From Sphingobium sp. AP50 (GTDB taxonomy: Bacteria > Pseudomonadota > Alphaproteobacteria > Sphingomonadales > Sphingomonadaceae), in NCBI RefSeq assembly GCF_900109095.1, contig NZ_FNYZ01000012.1:62001-126000 (forward strand): DNA of 64,000 nucleotides, given 5' to 3'. Within the stretch, counting starts at the first letter, position 1; the number at the start of each line of letters is the position of its first letter. The position numbers and the translations under genes are program-made. This document shows, in pieces, positions 26,681 to 36,283 of the stretch. The notes below the pieces were generated by a model. It had not been told where the DNA came from. It did no database searches and worked only from the letters and a program-made list of their open reading frames with translations.

Positions 26681-29470
26681 GTGAAGAGTCGCGATGCCGC
26701 ATATGAAGGCCATGTTGGCAACGGTATCGCCTCCAAAGCTCCGGAAATTCCATCATCTCGCAAATACCATCACGCGTTGCTTACCGGCGCCCTGCTCGTT
26801 GCAGCTGCGGGCGCCCAGGCTGCAGATTCTCCCTCAAGTCTATGGTCGGGATTTCTCGATCCGTCAGCGGACGCGAGGCCCATGGTGCGATGGTGGTGGT
26901 TCGGACCTTCGGCAACAAACCAGGATATCGACCGCGACATCGAGCAAATTCGGAAGGCTGGATTTGGCGGTGTCGAGGTCCAGGCCGTCTATCCCCAGAT
27001 TCCTGATGGCGGCCTTCCTGGACTGCGGAACTATAGCTACCTCTCACCGACTTTCCTGGACGCGCTTGGGCACGCAGGGCGAAAGGCTCGCGCCGAAGGT
27101 CTGCGCATCGACGTCACCGGAGGAAGCGGATGGCCGTTCGGCGGCCCTCACATCGGCGTCGACCAGGCGGCCGCCGAAATCCGGATGGCGAAGATCGCCG
27201 TTCCGTCGGGCCAGACTGCCGTTCGATTACCCGCGCTTGGACCAGGCGAGAAGATCGTTGCCGTGAAGATCGGCGGCAGCGCCAAGACGCAGATGGAGCG
27301 AATTGCCGATTTCGATGCGACAAGTGGCAGCGTCCTGCAGTTGCCCTCCGTCGAAGCCGGACGCGAGGTTCTCGTCTTCGTCGCCGGCAGGACCGGTCAG
27401 CAGGTCAAGCGCCCTGCAGTAGGCGCTGAAGGCTACGTTCTCGATCACATGAGCAAGGAAGCAGTTTCGCAGCATCTCAAGGTGGCGATCCAACCTCTCC
27501 TGACCGCCTTTCAGGACCAGTTGCCGCCCGATGCTATCTTCTCCGACAGTCTGGAAGCTTATGGCTCAAGCTGGACGGACGACCTGCCCGAGGAGTTTCG
27601 GAGGCGCCGCGGCTATGACCTGCTCGACCATGTGGAAGTGCTCTTCACCGACGCGCCGAAAGGTGTCGACGTCCGTTTCGACTGGGCGCGCACCTTGGCC
27701 GAGCTGGTCGACGAACGCTATCTAAGCGCCATCCAGTCATGGGCGTCTGCAAACGGCACCCGGTTCCGCGCCCAAGTATACGGGATTCCGCCCGTCAGCC
27801 TGTCGAGCGCATCGCGCGTCGCGTTGCCGGAAGGCGAGGGAGAGGACTGGCGCAGCTTCACGTCCACCCGCTGGGCGACCTCCGGCGCGCACCTATACGA
27901 CAAGCCGGTCGTCTCGTCAGAGGTCTGGACCTGGCTGCACTCACCCTCCTGGGCGGCGACGCCTCTCGATCTCAAGATGGAGGCAGACCGCCACTTCCTT
28001 CAGGGCGTCAATCAGCTCGTGGGGCACGGCTGGCCGCTCAGTCCGAACGAAGCCGGCAATCCGGGTTGGAGCCTCTACGCCGCCGCGGCCTTGAACCAGC
28101 ATAACCCCTGGTCGATCTCCATGCCGGACGTCACCCGCTATCTCCAGCGTCTCTCCCACCTTCTCCGCCAGGGCAGCCCGGACAACTCCGTCGCGATCTA
28201 CCTCCCTATCGAAGATTCATATGCCGACATGCGGCCAGCCCACGCATCTGCCAATGACGCGATGCCCAAGCATGTCTCGGCCGCCCTAGTGGGAGCCGTG
28301 CTGGATGCAGGATATGGCTTCGACTTCGTGGACGCCGAGGCGGTCAGCTCCAAGAGAATGAAGCACAAGCTGCTGATCCTGCCTCCAATCTCCAGGATCG
28401 ATCCAAATGCCTACGCGGCCATCTCGCGCTGGGTAGAGGATGGCGGCAAGCTCGTCGTGATCGGAGATCTGCCGCAATCAGCTGGCGGACTGCAGGAGGG
28501 CAAAGCACGTGGCTCGGTCCTGGCTTTGTCGAGGAAGCTCGCCCGCCAGCACGCGTTCTCGAAAATTGGCATTGAGGCCCTCGGCACGCAGCTTCCCCTG
28601 CTGGCTCCACGCGACCTGCATCTGGCGAAATCGGATTCGTCCGTAGGTTTCATTCGGCGCGCCACCAGCGAAGGCAGCTTCGTCCTCATCGTCAACAGCA
28701 GCAACCAGCCGGTGTCCAACGCCGTCATCCTGAGGGATGGGCAGACCGGCGCGCAATGGTGGGATCCGATGACGGCATCCCGCTGGTCCGCCGGTACCGG
28801 TTCGATTCCCATCGCCCTGGCCCCCTACGAGTCCAGGGTTCTCTTCCTCCCCAAGACCTTAGAGCAGCTGCCCCCAGCCAGCGCGCTCGTGCGATCGACC
28901 GTGTTGAGGAGCGACTGGAGCCTTGAGTTCGACGGCCGCGGACGAAAGCCGGCCGCCCCTGGAAGCTGGACGGACACCCCCGCATTGCAGCACTATTCCG
29001 GGGTCGGCTCGTACCGGTTCATGATCGACGCGGACGTTCGCCCCAACCGCTGCTTCTCACTCGACTTCGGCGAAACTATTCCGAGAGCGGCGGTCAAGGA
29101 AGCCCGACATCTCGCTGCGGTCGATGCGCCGGTCCGGGAGGCGGCACGGGTCAAGGTCAACGGCCAGAATGTTGGAAGCGTCTGGGCTCCCCCCTACCGC
29201 ATCGACGTCTCGAAGGCGCTGAAGACCGGACCGAACGAGATCGAAGTCGAGGTTGGAAACAGCGCGCTGAACAATCTGTCCGGACAGACGCAGCCGGATC
29301 GCCGCCTGCTTAATCTGCGATACGGAGAGCGCTTCGCTCCGCAGGACACGGAACTGATCGTACCGCAGCCGTCTGGCCTGATGAAGCCGGTGCAGCTCGT
29401 CGAGGGGACGGCCGGTGGCGGAGTCTGCGGCGCGGAAATCGCGGGCACACCTTCGGCTGGGCATCCCTGA
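26681..29470 (+). CDS. Alpha-L-rhamnosidase, glycoside hydrolase family 106
   Basis: Large exported GH106 enzyme (929 residues) that releases alpha-L-rhamnose from rhamnogalacturonan or related glycans. GTG 26681 is chosen because GAGGGGAG lies directly upstream; a TTG nine codons earlier lacks one. Signal sequence HALLTGALLVAAAGAQA, then the GH106 opening: PMVRWWWFGPSATNQDIDRDI, GFGGVEVQAVYP, LRIDVTGGSGWPFGGPHI. Further blocks are DAIFSDSLEAYGSSWTDDLP (with Glu), EVWTWLHSPSW and the C-terminal galactose-binding-like beta-sandwich (RVKVNGQNVGSVWAPPYRID). It heads a two-gene plus-strand unit with GH28 45 bases downstream. Confidence 0.85.
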   Translation: MKSRDAAYEGHVGNGIASKAPEIPSSRKYHHALLTGALLVAAAGAQAADSPSSLWSGFLDPSADARPMVRWWWFGPSATNQDIDRDIEQIRKAGFGGVEVQAVYPQIPDGGLPGLRNYSYLSPTFLDALGHAGRKARAEGLRIDVTGGSGWPFGGPHIGVDQAAAEIRMAKIAVPSGQTAVRLPALGPGEKIVAVKIGGSAKTQMERIADFDATSGSVLQLPSVEAGREVLVFVAGRTGQQVKRPAVGAEGYVLDHMSKEAVSQHLKVAIQPLLTAFQDQLPPDAIFSDSLEAYGSSWTDDLPEEFRRRRGYDLLDHVEVLFTDAPKGVDVRFDWARTLAELVDERYLSAIQSWASANGTRFRAQVYGIPPVSLSSASRVALPEGEGEDWRSFTSTRWATSGAHLYDKPVVSSEVWTWLHSPSWAATPLDLKMEADRHFLQGVNQLVGHGWPLSPNEAGNPGWSLYAAAALNQHNPWSISMPDVTRYLQRLSHLLRQGSPDNSVAIYLPIEDSYADMRPAHASANDAMPKHVSAALVGAVLDAGYGFDFVDAEAVSSKRMKHKLLILPPISRIDPNAYAAISRWVEDGGKLVVIGDLPQSAGGLQEGKARGSVLALSRKLARQHAFSKIGIEALGTQLPLLAPRDLHLAKSDSSVGFIRRATSEGSFVLIVNSSNQPVSNAVILRDGQTGAQWWDPMTASRWSAGTGSIPIALAPYESRVLFLPKTLEQLPPASALVRSTVLRSDWSLEFDGRGRKPAAPGSWTDTPALQHYSGVGSYRFMIDADVRPNRCFSLDFGETIPRAAVKEARHLAAVDAPVREAARVKVNGQNVGSVWAPPYRIDVSKALKTGPNEIEVEVGNSALNNLSGQTQPDRRLLNLRYGERFAPQDTELIVPQPSGLMKPVQLVEGTAGGGVCGAEIAGTPSAGHP

Positions 29471-29515
29471 TGAGCAAGGACGTGGCACGGCAGGAAAGCA
29501 GCGGAGTTGGTGCAG

Positions 29516-30889
29516 ATGAAGCATGATGTCCTAATGGCAAAGCGAGGGGTCTCCATACTGCGACGTCGTCTGGCTCTGAGTCTGATTGCGATGCCGTTCG
29601 CGCAAAGCGCGTTTGCAGGACAGGTCAGCATGGAGCGACGCGTGGACATCAAGACCTATGGCGCTCGAGGCGATGGCGCGTTCATCAACACCGCGGCTAT
29701 CCAGTCCGCCATCGACGCCTTGTCTGCCAAGGGTGGCGGCACTGTGGTGATTCCAAAGGGCGTATTTGTGTCCGGGGCCCTCTTCATGAAGCCCTCGGTT
29801 CACCTGCACCTTCAGGCTGACGCGGTCCTGCGATGCACCACGGACATGCAGCATTTCCCTCGTCGGCGCACTCGCATCGAGGGCCATTTCGAAGATCGCT
29901 TCATTCCGGCCTTCATCAATGCCGACAGGTGCGATGGGCTTAGGGTGACCGGGCAGGGCACGCTCGACGGCGCCGGTCGACCGATCTGGGACAAGTTCTG
30001 GGCATTGCGCAAGGCAGCGCCCGATCCTGCGAACTTCCCCAACCTCAGCGTCGACCGCGCTCGGCTGATGCTCATCGAGAATTCGCGGAACGTCACGATC
30101 GAGGGGATCAGATTCAAGGATTCGCAGTTCTGGAACCTGCATCTGTATAGGTGCCAGGGCGTATCCATCCGGGGGGCGAGCTTCGTGGTGCCCGACGACT
30201 ACAAGCAGGCTCCGAGCAGCGACGCGATAGACATCGACAGCTCCCAGAACGTCACCGTGGAGGACTGCTTCTTCTCCGTCACGGACGACTGCATCGCTGC
30301 CAAGGGATCGAAGGGCCCCTACGCCATGTCCGATCGGGAGAGCCCGCCGGTGGAGAACATCCGCATCCGTAATTGCCATTTCGCCAGAGGGCATCAGGCA
30401 TTCACCTGTGGAAGCGAAGCGACCATCGTCCGCAACGTCGTGATGGAGAACTGTCGCGTGACCGGGGCCATGAACCTCCTCATGCTCAAGCTGCGCCCCG
30501 ACACCCCACAATACTATGGGGACATCGAAGTCCGCGACATTCAGCTCGACAGCGATGGCGGAAGAATCCTGCTGGTCGAGCCCTGGTCGCAGTTTCGGGA
30601 TCTCAAGGGCGCAGCGCCACCCCATTCCGTGGTGCGCAACATCCGTCTGCGCCGCATATCGGGCAAGTTCGGATCGTTCGGCGTCATCCGGCCGAACCCC
30701 GGACAGACGGAGATTGGAGAGATCGACGTCCGTCAGATCGCCCTGAACCTCGATCAGGAAGCAGAGCTTGCGGTGACGGGCAAAGCTACGGTCCTTTTCG
30801 AGGACGTGGTCATCAATGGCCGCTCCGTGAATGGGCCCGCGCGGAAGGAGGCGCCGGTCGCTCCAGACGGCTACCGGCTTTCAGGATGA
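29516..30889 (+). CDS. Polygalacturonase-like glycoside hydrolase family 28 (first copy)
   Basis: Exported right-handed beta-helix enzyme (457 residues) hydrolysing alpha-1,4 galacturonan or rhamnogalacturonan ends. ATG 29516 has CGGAG nine bases upstream; another ATG lies at 29534. Signal peptide ends near SAFAGQ. GH28 elements: DIKTYGARGDG near the start of the helix, TGQGTLDGAG, then SDAIDIDSSQN, VTDDCIAAKGS (catalytic Asp pair), GHQAFTCGSEA (His) and the basic motif LKLRPD. It follows GH106 and faces the sigma gene convergently 53 bases later. Exo- versus endo-action cannot be told from sequence. Confidence 0.85.
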   Translation: MKHDVLMAKRGVSILRRRLALSLIAMPFAQSAFAGQVSMERRVDIKTYGARGDGAFINTAAIQSAIDALSAKGGGTVVIPKGVFVSGALFMKPSVHLHLQADAVLRCTTDMQHFPRRRTRIEGHFEDRFIPAFINADRCDGLRVTGQGTLDGAGRPIWDKFWALRKAAPDPANFPNLSVDRARLMLIENSRNVTIEGIRFKDSQFWNLHLYRCQGVSIRGASFVVPDDYKQAPSSDAIDIDSSQNVTVEDCFFSVTDDCIAAKGSKGPYAMSDRESPPVENIRIRNCHFARGHQAFTCGSEATIVRNVVMENCRVTGAMNLLMLKLRPDTPQYYGDIEVRDIQLDSDGGRILLVEPWSQFRDLKGAAPPHSVVRNIRLRRISGKFGSFGVIRPNPGQTEIGEIDVRQIALNLDQEAELAVTGKATVLFEDVVINGRSVNGPARKEAPVAPDGYRLSG

Positions 30890-30942
30890 AGTGGCCGGGA
30901 TCATAGGCGGCGACAGGGCGCCGGCGTCCATGATCCATGTCC

Positions 30943-31530
30943 TTAACTGCGCTGACCGCCGTCCTTCGTGAGCGTCATCGGAGCAAGAACGCTCAACGCT
31001 TCCTCGGCAGCCTCTTCACCCGCTATCATGGAGCCAAGTATCAGCTTCAGCGCCTTCGCGACGTCGTTCTCGACCGTATATTCGGGCAGTCCCATCTCTT
31101 CAGCGACCTGTCGCTGGGGAAGGCCTTCGATCTTGCGCAACTCAAGTATCTTCCTGCAGCGCTCTGGAAGCCCCTGGATCAGCCGCCTCACCCTGTCGAG
31201 CTCGCGCTTCCCACCCGTGACCCGCTCCGGCGAAGGTGCATCCGTGCTGATCTGGAGAGCCTCGATGTCGGCAATCGCATCGATGTTCACGATCCGCGCG
31301 CGACGGATGCGCTCGAGCAGCAGCATCCGCGCAGTGGTGAAGAGATACGCCCGGCCCGAGCGGATCTCGCCCACGTCGGTCAGGCGTGAAATCCGAAAAT
31401 AGGCTTCCTGAATGATGTCGTCGAGATCCTGATGCGGAACCGAGCGGCGCAGGCGCGTGCGCAAATCCTTCTCGTGAGGCAGCACTTCCGTCGCCACCCA
31501 CTGCATGATTCGATTGCGGTCGCCAGTCAT
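30943..31530 (-). CDS. ECF-type RNA polymerase sigma factor
   Basis: Sigma-70 family ECF factor (195 residues). Region 2: HQDLDDIIQEAYFRI, GRAYLFTTARMLLLERIRR; region 4: RVRRLIQGLPERCRKILELRK, GLPQRQVAEEMGLPEYTVENDV (helix-turn-helix). ATG 31530 with GGGGA six bases upstream is preferred over a TTG two codons earlier. No other sigma gene is in the window and fecR at 25435 has none beside it, so this is probably FecR's partner, separated from it by the GH106-GH28 pair. It probably drives the receptor and hydrolase genes when oligosaccharide binds receptor 2. Confidence 0.85.
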   Translation of the reverse strand: MTGDRNRIMQWVATEVLPHEKDLRTRLRRSVPHQDLDDIIQEAYFRISRLTDVGEIRSGRAYLFTTARMLLLERIRRARIVNIDAIADIEALQISTDAPSPERVTGGKRELDRVRRLIQGLPERCRKILELRKIEGLPQRQVAEEMGLPEYTVENDVAKALKLILGSMIAGEEAAEEALSVLAPMTLTKDGGQRS

Positions 31531-31805
31531 CCTCAATCCCCAGATTATCGCCTGACTTAGGTGCCAGGTCCCTATTCGTAGAAGCCACCCATCACTATAA
31601 TCACGAAAAGCCTGCGATTTAATGTGCCAACGCTGGCATAGCGCCCCTTCTGCACATATGTCGACATTTTTTGTCTCTCGGAACGGAAATCAAGCTGCCA
31701 ATCATCCAGTGTGGGAGGCCTTTAACGTCCGAAGGGCGGGAAGGAAGTCAGAAGGTTGTCCTGACCATTGGCTTTCATTCGTTGGCCGCTATCGTGGGAG
31801 GACAC
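31531..31805. promoter_or_regulatory. Divergent promoter region between the sigma gene and GH42, with a palindrome
   Basis: The gap contains TGCCA-ACGC-TGGCA (31625-31638), an inverted repeat with a central CG, the form bound by LacI-family repressors. A related half-site TGCCAGCGC occurs upstream of the GH59 gene (33909). No LacI-family gene is in the window. The GGGAGG Shine-Dalgarno for GH42 lies just before 31806. The operator call is tentative. Confidence 0.35.
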
Positions 31806-33839
31806 ATGAGAATCACCAGGCGCGCGGCGCTCCAGACCGGCTTGGCTGCCGCTACTTTGCACGCTTTAGGGCCGGAAGCGAGAGCCGCCGACAAGTCGAA
31901 GGCGGAGCCCCTCAGACTAGGCGTGTGCTACTATCCCGAGCATTGGTCACCCGATCGTTGGAAACAGGATGCAACCGACATGGCGGCTCGCGGGATCAGC
32001 CGGGTGCGGATCGGCGAGTTCGCATGGACGTTGATGGAACCAGAGCCGGGGCGATACGACTGGGCATGGCTCGACCGCGCCATCGATACGCTGTCCGCGG
32101 CGAAACTCGGCGTAGTCCTTGGCACTCCAACGGCAAGCCCTCCTGAGTGGATGGTCGCGCGCCATCCTGAAATCCTTCCGGTGGGCAAGGATGGTAGGAT
32201 CAAGTCTTTCGGCTCCCGTCGCTACTACAGCTTCTCCAGCACTTTCTATCGAGAGCAAGCGACTCGGATCGCGACAGCGATGGCCGAACGCTATGGGCGT
32301 CATGCCGGCGTGGTAGGATGGCAGATCGACAACGAGTATGGCTGTCATGACACCACCTATTCCTACGGGCCGGCAGACTTGACAGCTTTCCGCCTATGGC
32401 TACGCGCTCGCTACGGTTCCATCGAACGCCTGAACGAGGCATGGGGCACAGTGGTCTGGTCACAGCAACTGCCAAGTTTCGAAGCCGTGAACATGCCCAT
32501 GTCCAGCCCCTACGATTTCCCGCCAGACATGCTGCTTGATTTTCGTCGCTTCTCGTCGATGCAGGTGCTCGCCTTTCACAAAGCTCAGGTTGCGGCAATC
32601 CGGCCGCTGTCCCCCGGTCGCTTCGTCACAACGAATTTCATGGCCAATTTCACAGAGTTCGATCATTTCCCAGTCGGGGCAGATACGGACTTTGCGTCGT
32701 GGGACAGCTATCCGCTTGGCGTGGCAGCTGGCGGAGACGACGCGCGATGGGACCGAACAGGCAATCCAGACCTGACGGGTTGGAACCACGACCTGATCCG
32801 CGGCCTCAGCGCCCAACCATTCTGGATCATGGAGCAGCAGCCAGGCGCGGTTAACTGGGCGCGCTATAATCCTGCCCCGCTGCCAGGTATGGTGCGCCTA
32901 TGGGCCTGGGAGGCATTCGCCCATGGCGCTGGAGCGGTCAGCTGGTTTCGCTGGCGACAGGGTCAGGTTGGTCCGGAGCAGATGCATGCCGGGCTCAACC
33001 TTCCCGATGGTGAAATTTCCCCCGGCGGTGTCGAGGCCGCAAGGGTAGCCAAAGAGATTGTCAAACTGGGTCCGGTCCCATCCTGCGAACGTGCCGATGT
33101 CGCGCTGCTCTTCGACTACGAATCCACGTGGATGTCGGAAATTCAGCCCAACGGCATCGGCGGAAGCGATCTGGCCCATGCACAAAGCTGGTACGCGGCG
33201 CTTCGTGGACTGGGAATGGACGTGGACGTCCTGCGACCTGGTAGCAATATCGACGGATACCGGCTGATTGTAATTCCGTCGTTGTGGACCATCCACGATC
33301 GAACGCGTCAGGCACTGAAAGCTGCTTCCGGGCTGGTGCTGATTGGGCCTCGGAGCGGCTCAAAGACACAGAATTTCAGCATACCGGGCAATCTCCCTCC
33401 AGGTCCGCTGCAGGCACTCATACCTATGAAGGTCACGCAGGTAGCTTCGCTTCGACGGGGAACCACCGTGTCTGTGCAAGGCGATCAGATAGCGGGAAAT
33501 GCGATGGAGTGGCGCGAATGGATCGACACCGAACTCCCTTCGCTTGCGGACTATGACGACGGTTTGCCAGCGGTCATTGATGGCGGCCGTGTCCGCTATG
33601 TAGGCTGCAAAGGGGACGCGACGTTCAACGCCGCGATCATGCGCGCCGCAGTGCTGAAGGCAGGCTTGCAGCCGGTCCCGCTTCCGGATGGGGTTCGACT
33701 GCGGCGCCGCGGACCTTACCGGTTCGCCTTCAACTATGGCGCGACGCCCTACCAACTTTCCGATCAGGCCAACGCGCGCTTCGTAGTCGGCGGGCCCGTC
33801 GTAGGTCCTCAAGACTGTGCAATCTGGATGGAGAGGTGA
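31806..33839 (+). CDS. Beta-galactosidase, glycoside hydrolase family 42
   Basis: Exported beta-galactosidase (677 residues) likely acting on galactan or arabinogalactan side chains of pectin. ATG 31806 follows GGGAGG and begins a Tat signal (MRITRRAAL). A TIM barrel starts at LRLGVCYYPEHW and carries TPTASPPEWMV, acid/base Glu in WQIDNEYGCHD and nucleophile Glu in FWIMEQQPG. The trimerisation (class I glutamine amidotransferase-like) domain follows (from about 385: CERADVALLFDYESTWM, YRLIVIPSLW), then a C-terminal beta-domain. The Tat-export signal is notable because many GH42 enzymes are cytoplasmic. The next gene is 181 bases on. Confidence 0.88.
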   Translation: MRITRRAALQTGLAAATLHALGPEARAADKSKAEPLRLGVCYYPEHWSPDRWKQDATDMAARGISRVRIGEFAWTLMEPEPGRYDWAWLDRAIDTLSAAKLGVVLGTPTASPPEWMVARHPEILPVGKDGRIKSFGSRRYYSFSSTFYREQATRIATAMAERYGRHAGVVGWQIDNEYGCHDTTYSYGPADLTAFRLWLRARYGSIERLNEAWGTVVWSQQLPSFEAVNMPMSSPYDFPPDMLLDFRRFSSMQVLAFHKAQVAAIRPLSPGRFVTTNFMANFTEFDHFPVGADTDFASWDSYPLGVAAGGDDARWDRTGNPDLTGWNHDLIRGLSAQPFWIMEQQPGAVNWARYNPAPLPGMVRLWAWEAFAHGAGAVSWFRWRQGQVGPEQMHAGLNLPDGEISPGGVEAARVAKEIVKLGPVPSCERADVALLFDYESTWMSEIQPNGIGGSDLAHAQSWYAALRGLGMDVDVLRPGSNIDGYRLIVIPSLWTIHDRTRQALKAASGLVLIGPRSGSKTQNFSIPGNLPPGPLQALIPMKVTQVASLRRGTTVSVQGDQIAGNAMEWREWIDTELPSLADYDDGLPAVIDGGRVRYVGCKGDATFNAAIMRAAVLKAGLQPVPLPDGVRLRRRGPYRFAFNYGATPYQLSDQANARFVVGGPVVGPQDCAIWMER

Positions 33840-34020
33840 TGGAGCGCGGAACATCCGTCGTACCCTGTCGCCGGGCGAACTACGCACGCTCTCCTTACGC
33901 GCCCTGGATGCCAGCGCATTCGCGATCTCGATTGTTTTTTGGAAGGGGCAAACGGGAATCGCTCTGCCATTCATCCTTTAATGGGGCACCTTGCCAGATC
34001 GATAATCAGAGGGGAACGGC

Positions 34021-36255
34021 ATGTCGGAAAGTTGGCGCAAGGACGACCACGGGACGACTGAATTCTCTCGCAAAATAAATCAGCTGGGGCTGAGCCGTAG
34101 AACCTATCTGCTTTCCTCAGTCCTTTTTTCCGCTCATGGCATCCTTGGACGGGCCAGCCCCGCTGGTGCCACCGAAGCGGCCTCGTCGAAAGTCGTGCTC
34201 GAGCTGCGCGGCGACGCCCCAGGCGACAGGTTCGACGGCATCGGCGTGGTCAACGGCGGCGGTGCGACTTCGGTTCTGCTCAAGGACTATCCCGAACCGC
34301 AGCGGAGCCAGATTCTGGACCTCCTCTACAAGCCCAAGTTCGGCGCGTCGGTCAGCGCTCTGCTGGTCGAGATTCCTGGCGATGGAAATTCCACGCAAGG
34401 CTCAATGCCGAGCCACATGCACAGCCGCGAGGATCTCAACTTTCACCGGGGATACACCTGGTGGATCCTGTCCGAGGCGAAGGAGCGCAATCCGCGCCTG
34501 AGCCTGGACGCCACCGCATGGAGCGCGCCTGGCTGGCTGGGTACGGAGGGCAAGCTCTTTCCACGCATGGAGGGGCAGGGAGACGCCAAGTTCTTCTCCC
34601 CCGACACGATCGACTATTATGTCCATTGGCTCGATGGGCTCCGCCGCGAATATCGGCTCGAACTGGACGCCATCGGCGTTCGGAACGAGAAGGGCGTCTC
34701 GTACGAATTCGCCAAGGAGTTTCGCAGATCGCTGAATGAGCGCGGCTACTCCAAAGTGAAACTGCACGCCTTCGACAATTGGCCCGAATGGAAGCTCGAC
34801 TTCGTCAAGGACATGGTAGCCGACAGGGAGCTTCGGGACTCGATCGACATCATCAGCGCACACACCTTTTACTCCAACTTCAAGGTATCGCCGGAGGTCA
34901 AGGCCGCCGCCAAGGCGATGGGGAAGCCCATCTGGAACAGCGAAGACCATGTCTACAAGAAGGGGTTCGACTGCGCGATCAGCATCGTGGAATGCTTTAA
35001 CCGAAACTACATCGACAGCGGGGCGACCAAGGTCGTCAACTGGTACGACATCGCCGGCATCTACGCGCTCGAACCATATTCGGAGGACCCGGCCGCCCTG
35101 CTCGCCCATGAGCCTTGGAGCGGGCACTACAAGGTTCGCGAGGCCCTGTGGGGATACGCCCACTACGGGCAGTTCTCAGAGATTGGCTGGACCTACCCGG
35201 CTGGAGGCAGCGGGAGCCTGCCCATGGGAGGATCCTACGTGTCCCTGAAGTCCTCGGACGGCGAATTCAGCGTGATCATTGAGACCAAGGGCGCATCAGC
35301 CAGCCAGGAAATGTCGATCGAAGTCGGACCGGGCATGGCAAGAAGGCCTCTGTGCGTCTGGCGAAGCAACGCCTCGGAACAGTTCGTCCGCCTCGCCGAC
35401 CTGACCTTGAAGAAGGGGATTTGCTCGGTCACGCTGGAGCCGGACTGCATCTATTCGCTGTCGTCCACGCGTGGGCAGCAGAAGGGTGGCTTCGCCGACA
35501 TTCCACCATCGTCTAGCTTCCCCTTTCCCTACTCGGAGAATTTTGCCCCCTACGCGCGGCCAAAGGACTGGGGCTATCTGCCTCGCTTCACCGCGGACAT
35601 CGCCGGTGCGTTCGAACTTTCGCGGCGGCCTGACGGCGATGGGCATTGCCTGCGGCAGGTCGTTCCCGTTCCGACCATCTCCTGGGCGCCGGACTGGCGA
35701 CCCTACACCATCCTTGGAGACAGCGAGTGGACCGACTATGAGGTCAGCGCCTCCATCTGGCTCAATCCAGGCGATACTGCAGGCGTGATGGGCCGCATCA
35801 ATCATGTGGGCACTGGGTATGGCTTCATTCCCAAGGGCTATTTTTTCGAGATCGCCGATGGAGGGGTTTGTCGGCTCGTCGCCATCCGAGGCAAGAAGAA
35901 CCCCAAGGCGCCCGTGGGCGATGCCGAGCAGCAGGCGATGGTTCAGAAGGCCAAGCCCATCGAAGGCGGCGAACTCGTCCTCGCCAGTACCACGCATACT
36001 CCGCTCTCCAGCGGGCGCTGGCACAAGCTGACGCTTCGGTTCAAGGGTGAAGAGATCACAGGTCTGATAGACGGCGTAGCTATCCTGAAAGCCCTGGACA
36101 GTCTCTACGGCAACGGCATGGCGGGTCTGCTTGCAGGCCAGACGGCGGAAAAGGTCAGCACACCCTATTATGCGGATCTGACCGTGGGGCCCGAAGCCGC
36201 AAAGTCCGGGCAATCCAACACGCCCGCGGACTTCCGACCCATCTATGCACGATGA
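34021..36255 (+). CDS. GH59 galactocerebrosidase-like beta-galactosidase
   Basis: Exported protein (744 residues) alignable by eye along its length with animal galactocerebrosidase (GALC, GH59). Barrel start FDGIGVVNGGGATSVLLKDY and RSQILDLLYKPKFGAS; VEIPGDGNSTQG; PSHMHSREDLNFHRGYTWW; acid/base Glu223 in IGVRNEKG; nucleophile Glu308 in IWNSEDHVYK; EPWSGHYKV; then the beta-sandwich and a C-terminal lectin-like domain (ILGDSEWTDYEV, GRWHKLTLRFKG). GALC hydrolyses beta-galactosides of sphingolipids; in this pectin locus a plant beta-galactan or arabinogalactan is the more likely substrate (inference). The N-terminus NQLGLSRRTYLLSS is a probable Tat signal. Confidence 0.85.
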   Translation: MSESWRKDDHGTTEFSRKINQLGLSRRTYLLSSVLFSAHGILGRASPAGATEAASSKVVLELRGDAPGDRFDGIGVVNGGGATSVLLKDYPEPQRSQILDLLYKPKFGASVSALLVEIPGDGNSTQGSMPSHMHSREDLNFHRGYTWWILSEAKERNPRLSLDATAWSAPGWLGTEGKLFPRMEGQGDAKFFSPDTIDYYVHWLDGLRREYRLELDAIGVRNEKGVSYEFAKEFRRSLNERGYSKVKLHAFDNWPEWKLDFVKDMVADRELRDSIDIISAHTFYSNFKVSPEVKAAAKAMGKPIWNSEDHVYKKGFDCAISIVECFNRNYIDSGATKVVNWYDIAGIYALEPYSEDPAALLAHEPWSGHYKVREALWGYAHYGQFSEIGWTYPAGGSGSLPMGGSYVSLKSSDGEFSVIIETKGASASQEMSIEVGPGMARRPLCVWRSNASEQFVRLADLTLKKGICSVTLEPDCIYSLSSTRGQQKGGFADIPPSSSFPFPYSENFAPYARPKDWGYLPRFTADIAGAFELSRRPDGDGHCLRQVVPVPTISWAPDWRPYTILGDSEWTDYEVSASIWLNPGDTAGVMGRINHVGTGYGFIPKGYFFEIADGGVCRLVAIRGKKNPKAPVGDAEQQAMVQKAKPIEGGELVLASTTHTPLSSGRWHKLTLRFKGEEITGLIDGVAILKALDSLYGNGMAGLLAGQTAEKVSTPYYADLTVGPEAAKSGQSNTPADFRPIYAR

Positions 36256-36283
36256 CGCACTCTTCCGGCCGTTCGAGGATCCC

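Noticed and set aside
36245..36283. Earlier ATG for the second GH28 gene overlapping the GH59 stop
   Set aside because: It would put 13 polar residues before an otherwise normal Tat-type signal; the ATG at 36284 has its own GAGG and gives a standard N-terminus.
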